This document shows positions 24,055 through 31,218 of a stretch of 64,000 nucleotides of DNA, piece by piece. This DNA comes from Streptomyces sp. AC550_RSS872 (GTDB lineage: Bacteria; Actinomycetota; Actinomycetes; Streptomycetales; Streptomycetaceae). The number at the start of each line of letters is the position of its first letter. Position 1 is the stretch's first letter. Made by a program: the position numbers and the translations under genes. The notes beneath the pieces are model-generated. The model did no database searches. It was not told the origin of the DNA and worked only from the letters and a program-made list of their open reading frames with translations. The DNA lies in the NCBI RefSeq assembly GCF_019049285.1, contig NZ_JAGMUL010000015.1, positions 1 to 64,000 of the forward strand, in the 5' to 3' direction.

Positions 24055-24663
24055 GTGATCCGGGTCCTTGTGGTGCACGACGCGTCTCTGGTTCGATCGG
24101 TGCTGGCCGAGTGGCTGCGCAGAGAGCCCGACCTGGGGGTGTACGACGCCCCCTGGCGCAGCGCGCCCGCCCGCGTGCGGTCCGTGCGACCGGACGTGTG
24201 CGCGGTGGACCTGGAGTGCTCGGACGCGTACGGCATCCCACCGCTGGCCGAGCTGCGCGTGCGGGACGAGGGACGGACACCACCGCACCTTCTGGTGCTG
24301 GCCAGCGTGAACCGCCCGGGCCTGCTGAAGCGTGCCCTGGAGGCGGGGGCGCTCGGCTACGTCGACAAGGAAGGCTCGCCGGACCGTCTGGTGCGCGGAA
24401 TCCGGCGCGTGGCCGAGGGGGAACGTTTCGTCGACGACTCGCTGGGCTTCGCCTTCCTCAAGGCCGCCGAGATGCCGCTGACCCGGCGGGAGCTCAGCGT
24501 GTTATCCCTCGCGGCGGAGGGGGCCTCCGTCGCGGAGATCGCGGGGAGTCTGCACCTGTCCCACGGAACCGTGCGCAACTACATGGCGGCCATCACCCGC
24601 AAGACCGGGGCCCGCAACCGCATCGACGCGATCCGCATCTCCCAGGGCGAGGGCTGGCTCTGA
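24055..24663 (+). CDS. ramR: LuxR-type response-regulator-like activator RamR/AmfR
   Basis: A 202-residue protein with an N-terminal receiver-like domain (IRVLVVHDASLVRSVL, then VRPDVCAVDLE) and a C-terminal LuxR helix-turn-helix (LTRRELSVLSLAAEGASVAE, LHLSHGTVRNYM). RamR is the dedicated activator of the ram operon for SapB in S. coelicolor; AmfR is its S. griseus counterpart. Start GTG at 24055 with AAGGGGC upstream. Codon 150 is TTA (24502-24504), so translation should depend on the bldA tRNA; this is the only in-frame TTA I found in the window. The gene is convergent with ramB and overlaps its 3' end by 162 bp. Identification rests on synteny plus domain order. Confidence 0.92.
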   Translation: MIRVLVVHDASLVRSVLAEWLRREPDLGVYDAPWRSAPARVRSVRPDVCAVDLECSDAYGIPPLAELRVRDEGRTPPHLLVLASVNRPGLLKRALEAGALGYVDKEGSPDRLVRGIRRVAEGERFVDDSLGFAFLKAAEMPLTRRELSVLSLAAEGASVAEIAGSLHLSHGTVRNYMAAITRKTGARNRIDAIRISQGEGWL

Positions 24664-26391
24664 CTGCCTCGCCGATACGGGAGTCCAGCCCCCGACGAGT
24701 TCGCGATAGCGCACGGAGGACCTCAGGAGCTCGTCATGGGTTCCGTACGCCGTGTCGCGGCCGTCCATCATCAGCACCCGGTCGGCACGGCGGGCCGAGC
24801 TGATGCGGTGGGCGACCACGACCAGGGTGCCGCCGGAGCGGGCCGCGAAGGCGCGCTCCGCGCGCGCCTCCGCCTGCGGATCGAGGTGGCAGGTCGCCTC
24901 GTCGAGCAGCGCGAGCGGGGCGCGCGACAGGTGGGCCCGGGTCAGCGCGATCAGCTGCCGCTCGCCCGCGGACAGCGCCGCGGGGTCGACCCGGGCCGTC
25001 AGCCCGCCCAGCACGTCGAGCAGCGGTGCCAGGCCCACCGCCTCGGCGGACGCGAGCATCTCCGCCTCGGGAACGCGGTCCGGCCGCAGATGGGCGAGGT
25101 TCTCGGCGAGGCTGCCGGTGAACACGTACGCCTCCTGTGGGATGAGGACCCGGCTCGCGAGCGCCTCCGGCGTGGACGCGGGGTCTCCGTTGACCCGGAT
25201 CGTGCCGCGGCGGGGCTCCAGCAGCCCGGCGATGAGTGCGGTGAGTGTGGACTTGCCGATGCCGCTCGGTCCTACGACGGCCAGGTGGGAGCCCGACGGA
25301 AGGGCGAAGTCGAGGTCTTCGATCACGGGGGCCGCACGGGGGCCGTAGGCGAAGGTGACGGAGGAGAGGGTGAGGGCGTTGCGCTCCGCGGTATCCCGTC
25401 GATCCCGTGGGGGCGGTGCCGAACCGGAGTCGGGACCGGGCCCGGCGGCCCCCGCCGGCGCCAGCCGCCGTACCACCACCGCCAGCCTCGATCCGCTCGT
25501 GCCCAGGCCGTGGACCAGGTTGTGCAGGGCGGGCAGCAGGGACTGGGTGACGTAGGCGAGGGCGCCGAGGAGGGCGCCGGTGGTGACGCCCTGACCAAGG
25601 AGCCAGGGCGCGGTGGCGAGGAGCAGCACGATCGGGAGCTGGCCGCCCAGGGCGAGGGCGGCCACGCGCAGCACGCCGAAGCGGGCCAGGGAGCGGGCGG
25701 CCCGCAGTTCGGCGTCCACCAGGTCGCCGGTGCCGGCGGCCACGCGGTCCTCCGCGCCGGACGCCGTGATGTCCCGCAGGCCCGGGCAGACGGCGCCGAG
25801 CCGGTCGGCCAGTGCCTCGTCGGCCGCGAGGAACGCCTCCTGCCGACGGGCCAGGGGACCCAGCGTCGCCGCGAACAGACCCACCCCCGCGGCCAGCGGA
25901 GGCAGGACGACGAGCAGCAGCAGCGGGGCGAGCGAGAACAGGCCGACCAGCGCCCCCACCGCGGTGAACAGGAACGACCGCGACACCATCACCAGCCCCG
26001 CGAAGGTGTCCCGCGCGATCTCCACCTGCTGGGTGAGCCCGGACAGCGCCCCGCGGTCCGCCTCCCGTACCCCTCGCTCCACCACCCGCGTCACGAGCCG
26101 GTCCCGGAGCGGTTCGACGAGCGCCGCGACGGCCGCGTACACCCGAGCCGTGCCGTACGCGCCGAGGACGACACCGAGACCGGCGACTCCGAGCCACCCG
26201 AGCCCGGCCTCCGTCCGGCCTCGCAGGAACCCGTCGTCCAGGGCGCGGGCCGGGGCGTATCCGATGAGGAAGCTCTGCCCCGTCTCCAGCACGGACCAGA
26301 GCCCGAGCCGCAGCAGAACCCCCCACCGGGACCGCAGGAAGCGCAGCCCGCGCGAGGAGAGGCCGCCGGCCGCACCCGTCCCGCCGCTCAT
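24502..26391 (-). CDS. ramB: RamB-like ABC exporter half
   Basis: A 629-residue half-transporter with six membrane helices (about 20-300) and an ATPase domain: Walker A GPSGIGKST near residue 373, a signature reading LSAGERQ instead of LSGGQ, Walker B LALLDEAT and H-loop VVVAHRISS. With RamA it should form the heterodimeric exporter of the SapB-like peptide. ATG at 26391 overlaps the ramA stop by 4 bp. The frame continues past the usual end (near GGWTPVS) and terminates only at 24502-24504, inside ramR, giving about 50 extra C-terminal residues encoded antisense to the ramR HTH. The TAA stop is the complement of the ramR TTA codon. Confidence 0.88.
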   Translation of the reverse strand: MSGGTGAAGGLSSRGLRFLRSRWGVLLRLGLWSVLETGQSFLIGYAPARALDDGFLRGRTEAGLGWLGVAGLGVVLGAYGTARVYAAVAALVEPLRDRLVTRVVERGVREADRGALSGLTQQVEIARDTFAGLVMVSRSFLFTAVGALVGLFSLAPLLLLVVLPPLAAGVGLFAATLGPLARRQEAFLAADEALADRLGAVCPGLRDITASGAEDRVAAGTGDLVDAELRAARSLARFGVLRVAALALGGQLPIVLLLATAPWLLGQGVTTGALLGALAYVTQSLLPALHNLVHGLGTSGSRLAVVVRRLAPAGAAGPGPDSGSAPPPRDRRDTAERNALTLSSVTFAYGPRAAPVIEDLDFALPSGSHLAVVGPSGIGKSTLTALIAGLLEPRRGTIRVNGDPASTPEALASRVLIPQEAYVFTGSLAENLAHLRPDRVPEAEMLASAEAVGLAPLLDVLGGLTARVDPAALSAGERQLIALTRAHLSRAPLALLDEATCHLDPQAEARAERAFAARSGGTLVVVAHRISSARRADRVLMMDGRDTAYGTHDELLRSSVRYRELVGGWTPVSARQSEPALALGDADRVDAVAGPGLAGDGRHVVAHGSVGQVQTPRDLRDGGPLRREG

Positions 26392-28112
26392 GGGCACGCC
26401 TCGTGCGCCGATGCCGTTCCCGTGAACGCCTCCCGGTACGCCGCCGTCTCCCACAGCTCCTCGTGCCGCCCCACCGCCCGCACCCGCCCGCCGTCCAGCC
26501 AGGCCACCGCGTCGGCCCGGGCCGCCGTGGCCGCCCGGTGAGCGACCAGGAGACGGGTGGCGGACGAGCCGCCACCGGCCAGGGCCTCGGTGATGCGTGC
26601 CTCGGTCACCGTGTCGAGGCTGGACAGCGCGTCGTCGAGGATCAGCAGGCGGCCGCCGTGGGCGAACGCCCGGGCGAGTCCGAGCCGTTGGGACTCGCCG
26701 CCGGAGCGCGGGGCGTCGGCCAGTGGGGTGGCGTAACCGTTCGGCAGGCGGCGTACGAAGTCGTCCGCGGCGGCGGTGCGGGCGGCCTCCCGGACGGCCG
26801 TGGGGGAGGGGGCCGGCAGACCGAGGCCGATCGCCTCCTCGACGGTGCCGCCCAGCAGGGCGGGGCGTTCGAAGGCGTAGGCGACCGCGCGGCGCAGGTC
26901 GTCGTGGGTCAGCTCGCCCAGCGGGACGCCGTCGAGCAGGACCTCGCCGTCGTCGGGGTCGGCCAGCCGCCCGGCGATCGCGGCGAGCAGGGACTTGCCC
27001 GCGCCGGAGCGGCCGACCACGGCGAGGGTGGTCCCGCCGGGGACGATCAGGTCGATCCCGGCCAGCACGGTGTGCCCCCCGCGCCGGGCGGTCACGCCGC
27101 GCAGCTCCAGTCGGCCGGGGCCGGGCGGCAGCCGGCGGCTGCCGTGGGCGGGTGCGGGCTCGGTGACGATCTCGCCGAGGCGTCCGGTCGCCGCCCGGGC
27201 GCGGGCCACGCTCGCGAGTCGGGCGACCAGCACGCCGACGCCGGTCGCCAGAACCGCGTAACGGGACGCGGCGAGCACCTCGCCGACGGACAGCCGGTGC
27301 CGGACGAGCAGGACACCCGCGACGGCGACGACACCCAGGTGCAGCAGCGGGGCCACGGCGACCGCCTGGGCGGCGGCCCGGCCCTGCACCTGCCACATGC
27401 GGTGCCCCGCGCGGGAGAGTTCGGGCAGCGGCCGCAGGATCCGCGCCGTCTCCCGGTCCGCCGTACCGGCCGCCGCGATGGTGCGACGGCCGTCGACGGC
27501 CTCGGCGAGCGCGGCCGCGATCCTGCCCTGTTCCTGCTGGTAGCGCGTCTCGCAGCGGGAAGTGTCGCGGGCGAAGGCACGCAGCAGGGCGGCCAGCACG
27601 GGCGCCCCGGCGAGGAACACGACCGCGAGCCATACGTCGATCAGGCCGAGGGCGACGATGCCCCCGACCGGTCCGGCGAGCGCGGCGAGCAGCGCGGCAC
27701 GGGCGGCCGGAGCAGTGCCGGCCTGCGCGGCGTTGCCGACGAGCCGTGCGACCAGGTCGCCGGCCCCGAAGCGGGCGGTGACCGCCGGGCCCACGGCCAG
27801 GACGTGCCGGGTCAGCCGCCCCCGCAGCCACGCGGTCGTCCGGGCGTCGACGGTGCCGACGAGGACGCTCTGGCAGCCGTCGAGCAGGGCGAGCAACAGG
27901 ACGAGCCCGGCGCAGCACAGCACCCAGCCCGTGGCCGGGGCCCGCGCCAGAACGAGGTCCAGGGCCCGGCCGAGCGCGGTGGGCAGCAGCAGCCCCGCCC
28001 CGGTCGCGGCCGTACTCACCAGGCACAGGGCCACGGTGCGGGACCCGCTGTGGCGCGTGGCCGCACGCAGCAGCGTGCGGGACGGCGCGTCGGCAGGAGT
28101 CGGAGTCGTCAT
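26388..28112 (-). CDS. ramA: RamA-like ABC exporter half
   Basis: A 574-residue ABC half-transporter with six membrane helices (about 20-290) and an ATPase: Walker A GRSGAGKS near residue 364, signature RSGGESQRLGL, H-loop LLVAHRAATAA. Walker B reads LLILDDALSSLD, so the catalytic Glu after the Walker B Asp is Asp, which predicts a degenerate site in the heterodimer. RamB has the complete Glu. Order ramC-ramS-ramA-ramB matches the S. coelicolor cluster. ATG at 28112, 98 bp after ramS; its stop overlaps ramB. It probably exports the lanthipeptide encoded at 28210. Confidence 0.9.
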   Translation of the reverse strand: MTTPTPADAPSRTLLRAATRHSGSRTVALCLVSTAATGAGLLLPTALGRALDLVLARAPATGWVLCCAGLVLLLALLDGCQSVLVGTVDARTTAWLRGRLTRHVLAVGPAVTARFGAGDLVARLVGNAAQAGTAPAARAALLAALAGPVGGIVALGLIDVWLAVVFLAGAPVLAALLRAFARDTSRCETRYQQEQGRIAAALAEAVDGRRTIAAAGTADRETARILRPLPELSRAGHRMWQVQGRAAAQAVAVAPLLHLGVVAVAGVLLVRHRLSVGEVLAASRYAVLATGVGVLVARLASVARARAATGRLGEIVTEPAPAHGSRRLPPGPGRLELRGVTARRGGHTVLAGIDLIVPGGTTLAVVGRSGAGKSLLAAIAGRLADPDDGEVLLDGVPLGELTHDDLRRAVAYAFERPALLGGTVEEAIGLGLPAPSPTAVREAARTAAADDFVRRLPNGYATPLADAPRSGGESQRLGLARAFAHGGRLLILDDALSSLDTVTEARITEALAGGGSSATRLLVAHRAATAARADAVAWLDGGRVRAVGRHEELWETAAYREAFTGTASAHEACP

Positions 28113-28145
28113 ACGGCTGCGGCCTCGCTCCCTGGTCCGGGCAAG

Positions 28146-28191
28146 GGCCCCGGGCGGCCCCTCCCGTGAGGGGAGGGGGCTGCCCGGGGCC
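28146..28191 (-). terminator. Very strong hairpin between ramS and ramA
   Basis: Outer 10-bp stem GGCCCCGGGC/GCCCGGGGCC and inner 8-bp stem CCCCTCCC/GGGAGGGG with a 5-nt loop, separated by a small internal loop. It lies 19 bp after the ramS stop. A hairpin this stable should limit readthrough, or stabilise the 5' RNA, so that ramS exceeds ramAB. Confidence 0.7.
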
Positions 28192-28209
28192 GCGAGTGCA
28201 CTCGGTCTG

Positions 28210-28320
28210 TCAGAGACAGAGCGAGATGCTGGCCTGGCTGGCGCACAGCAGCAGGCTCGCGACGCTTCCGCCGCCGGTGTGCTCCTCGGTCTCCATCGTC
28301 TGCAGGTCGAGCAGTGCCAT
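28210..28320 (-). CDS. ramS: SapB-like class III lanthipeptide precursor (RamS/AmfS type)
   Basis: A 36-residue precursor too short for routine gene calling. The N-terminal ALLDLQTME carries the conserved LLDLQ recognition motif for LanKC enzymes. The core has two S-x2-S-x3-C ring motifs, SVASLLLC and SQASISLC, ending Cys-Leu, as in SapB and AmfS. From memory RamS is 42 and AmfS 43 residues, so this one is shorter, both in the leader-to-core linker (EEHTGGG) and between the rings (one Ala against two residues). ATG at 28320 with a GAGAGGAC upstream. It lies 46 bp after ramC on the same strand. The mature peptide should be a surfactant that lets aerial hyphae emerge. Confidence 0.93.
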   Translation of the reverse strand: MALLDLQTMETEEHTGGGSVASLLLCASQASISLCL

Positions 28321-28366
28321 CTCGTTGTCCTCTCATTCCGTGGGGACGGGTTGTGTCACGACTGCG

Positions 28367-31030
28367 TCAGGTGACGGAGCCGCGCTCTCGGGGCCGCGGT
28401 GGCGGCGGGAGGAAGGGCAGGTGGGCCGGGGGCGTGCCGCCCGGGTCGGCGGCGAGGGCCGCTCCGAGCGCGAGCAGGCAGCCGGCCGTTCCGGTGCCGA
28501 GGTCCATGGAGAGCCGCATCATCTGGTGCCCGGGGAAGGCCAGCTGGCCCTGGTAGGACATCGCGTACCAGCCGAGCCCGGCGATCTGCCCGGCCCGACG
28601 GTCGGCGCCCACGTCCGGTGCGGTGGTGCGGCTGAGGTGAAGGATCATCCCGGCGCGCCCCTGGAAGAGGCCGGGCTGGGCGTAGAAGCGGGAGGTGGCG
28701 GCGGTGAGGATGCCGGAGCGGGCCTGCTCCAAGGCGCCGACGTCGTCACCGGCGTGGGCGAGGTAGTCGTCGAGGACCATCCCCACGCCCACGCTTCCGT
28801 CCCCCAGATAGGGCATGGTCCGCCAGCCCTCGTCGACCTCCAGCGAGCCGCCCTTCTGCTCGACGCAGCACGCCAGGTCCTGGCGCAGCGCCTCACCGGC
28901 GGCGTCCAGCAGTGGGCGGTCGCCGGTCCGTTCGTACTGGCGCAGCAGGAACAGCGCGGGACCGCTCGCCCCTCGCATCAGTCCGGCGCGCGGCCGGGGG
29001 CCGGAAGGGGGCGGTGCCGCGAGACGCCGTACGAGGATGTCCGCGGCCTCCGCCGCCCGCTCGCGCAGCTCGGGCTCGCCCGTGGCGTCCGCCAGGCCGC
29101 CGAGGACCAGCCCCAGCCCGGCGAGCCCGCCGCGCAGGTCGGAGGAGAGGCGCTGCCACCGCTCGCTCAGGATCATGTCGACGAGGTCCAGGGCGCGCTG
29201 CCGGTGACCGAGCAGGTCCAGGACATGGGCCACGCCCGCGAGCCCGTCGTACAGGCCCAGCGGGGAGCCGATCGGTGGCGGGTCGGTGCGGTCGAGCAGC
29301 CAGCGCTCGCCCTCGTCGTAGCGCTCGGCACCGGTCGCGGCGAGCGCGTACAGCACGCCGGCCGCGCCGTGGGCCAGACCCAGCCCGCCGCCGTCGGAGA
29401 ACTGGGCGACGTCGCCGGGGAAGAGCCGGTCCTCGCGCTCCGGAGTGGCGGAGGCCAGCAGCGCCTTGACCATCGAGTCGCGGCTGTAGGGCCAGTCGCC
29501 GGGCTCCACGAAGGACGCGGGGACCGTGCGGGCCGTGGATCTCCGGAGCGCGGCGGGCCCGCCCGCCTCAGCCCCCGCACGTGCTGCCCCGTCCCGGCAG
29601 ATCTCGGCGACCGCCTCGTCCAGGAACGCCCGCGGTACGTCCGGGAACTGGCCCGCGATCACGTCCGCCAGGTGGGCGGCCTTGTCGCGGTCCACCACGA
29701 ACAGCGAGGTGAGGGGGAGGAAGATCGCCAGTCGCAGACAGGCCAGCGCATAGCGGTCGACGTCCACGCCCCTGCGGTCGGCCGGTGCCAGGAAACCGGG
29801 GTGGGCGACGACCTGGCGGCCGTTCACGCCGACCGGAGCCGCGGCCTCGAAGTCGAGCAGGAACACCGACTCGTCGTCGGGGGCGACCATGATGTTGAAG
29901 ACGTGCAGGTCGTTGAAGACGATCCCGCACTCGTGCACCGTCTCCACCGCACGCTCGACGGCCCGGTGGACGCGCAGCGCCCAGGCTGTGTAGTCGGCCA
30001 CGGCACGCGGATCGGGGTCCGGGCCGATCAGCGGGTGCCGCTCGGCGAAGAAGGAGTTGAGGGGGCGCCCTTCCACGAAGTCCATGACCAGGAAGCTGTG
30101 GTCGCCGAGCTGGAACCAGTCCCGCACCTCGGGCACCACGCCGGTCCCCGCCAGCTGCTCCAGCGCGTACCGCTCCCGCTCCAGCCGGGCCACGGCGTCC
30201 GCGCCGTCGGCGGCGAGCCCCGCGTGCGGCCGGCCCTCTTTCAGGACCACCTTGCGCCCGTCCCGTGTGTCGGTGCCCGCGTACACCCCGCCGCCGTTGG
30301 AGAAGTGCAGCGCCTTCTCGATGCGGTACGGCAGCTCACCGACCGTCGTGGTGTTGCGGGCCGCCAGCTGCGGCGCGAGGAACGCGGGCAGCGTCACCCA
30401 CTCGGGCACCTGGAAGGACGGCGCCCGCCGGTCCGGCACCAGCTGCCCCGCCCCGTCCCGCACCGCCGGTACCAGCGAACCGCGGTCGTCCACGACGAAG
30501 AGACGCGCGAAGGCGCCGTAGCGGACGTACAGCGGGCCCTCGTCCCAGCGCAGATCGGTGAGGATGTACGGCCCCTCGAACCCCTCCAGCAGCCGGCCCA
30601 GCTCGCGCAGCACCAGGTGGAGCTGCTCCTCGTCGGCCGGATAGACGGTGACGAACTTGCCGCTGGAGTCGCGGCCCGCGTACTTGGCGTTGCGCAGGTG
30701 CAGCAGGTGCGGGCCGGGCACGAACTTGAACGGGATGCCGCGTGGCACGCAGTAGTCCCACACGATCCGCGCGATGTCCTCCGCGTTCGCCAGGGTGGCC
30801 GAGGCATGGATCTTCCAGCCCTGGGCCGGGCCCGGCAGCGGGGCGCCGTCCGGGCCGACCGGCGTCAGAGTCAGCCAGTCGCCGATCCGCGCCGCCGTCC
30901 AGCCCTCGGGGGTCTGGCGCCGCGCCGTCTCGTACAGGCGCCCGGTTCCCTGCCGGTCGGCCGACAGCCGGTCCGGTGTCTCGTAGAAGTGCGGGTCGGC
31001 GAGCGCGTACACCTCGTAGCGCCTGTCCAT
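28367..31030 (-). CDS. ramC: Class III lanthipeptide synthetase RamC (LanKC)
   Basis: An 887-residue trifunctional enzyme: N-terminal lyase-like region (about 1-210), a Ser/Thr-kinase-like domain (about 220-490) with VLKEGRPH as the Lys segment, FNDLHVFN near residue 371 as the catalytic loop and LLDFEAA in place of DFG, and a C-terminal LanC-like cyclase (about 520-870; LAHGAAGVLYAL, GLMRGASGPALFLL, FPGHQMM). As in class III enzymes, the zinc-ligand Cys-Cys-His pattern of LanC is not evident. It phosphorylates Ser/Thr of the precursor, eliminates phosphate and closes the rings. ATG at 31030 follows GGAGGGGG. It leads the ramCSAB operon. Confidence 0.93.
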   Translation of the reverse strand: MDRRYEVYALADPHFYETPDRLSADRQGTGRLYETARRQTPEGWTAARIGDWLTLTPVGPDGAPLPGPAQGWKIHASATLANAEDIARIVWDYCVPRGIPFKFVPGPHLLHLRNAKYAGRDSSGKFVTVYPADEEQLHLVLRELGRLLEGFEGPYILTDLRWDEGPLYVRYGAFARLFVVDDRGSLVPAVRDGAGQLVPDRRAPSFQVPEWVTLPAFLAPQLAARNTTTVGELPYRIEKALHFSNGGGVYAGTDTRDGRKVVLKEGRPHAGLAADGADAVARLERERYALEQLAGTGVVPEVRDWFQLGDHSFLVMDFVEGRPLNSFFAERHPLIGPDPDPRAVADYTAWALRVHRAVERAVETVHECGIVFNDLHVFNIMVAPDDESVFLLDFEAAAPVGVNGRQVVAHPGFLAPADRRGVDVDRYALACLRLAIFLPLTSLFVVDRDKAAHLADVIAGQFPDVPRAFLDEAVAEICRDGAARAGAEAGGPAALRRSTARTVPASFVEPGDWPYSRDSMVKALLASATPEREDRLFPGDVAQFSDGGGLGLAHGAAGVLYALAATGAERYDEGERWLLDRTDPPPIGSPLGLYDGLAGVAHVLDLLGHRQRALDLVDMILSERWQRLSSDLRGGLAGLGLVLGGLADATGEPELRERAAEAADILVRRLAAPPPSGPRPRAGLMRGASGPALFLLRQYERTGDRPLLDAAGEALRQDLACCVEQKGGSLEVDEGWRTMPYLGDGSVGVGMVLDDYLAHAGDDVGALEQARSGILTAATSRFYAQPGLFQGRAGMILHLSRTTAPDVGADRRAGQIAGLGWYAMSYQGQLAFPGHQMMRLSMDLGTGTAGCLLALGAALAADPGGTPPAHLPFLPPPPRPRERGSVT

Positions 31031-31218
31031 ACATCCCCCTCCGCCGGCTCGGCACCGAGACTTCCAGCGATACGGCGGCTACGGACAGTCACTACTGTCA
31101 CGAGATCACCGTGCGAAACGCATGCGTCAACACATGTTCGGTGCCTTTCGAGCAACGGACTCCCCACGGCTCCACGGAACGGTCACAGGGGCTGCGCAGG
31201 TGTCTCATAAGCGCTGTA
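31031..31218. promoter_or_regulatory. Divergent ramC promoter region with two palindromes
   Basis: The 188 bp between ramC and the plus-strand phosphatase gene contain GACAGT-N4-ACTGTC (31084-31099), a perfect 6-bp inverted repeat, and the 10-bp palindrome ACGCATGCGT (31118-31127). The region is AT-rich for this genome. One of these is a plausible RamR or other developmental-regulator site, at about 55-100 bp from the ramC start. Assignment to RamR is inference. Confidence 0.5.

Noticed and set aside
26392..28026. Upstream extension of the ramB frame to 28026
   Set aside because: It reads ramA out of frame. The ATG at 26391 overlapping the ramA stop fits the operon, and ramB homology begins there.
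30742..31218. Upstream extension of the second phosphatase gene
   Set aside because: It crosses ramC antisense and the divergent promoter; domain homology starts after 31219.
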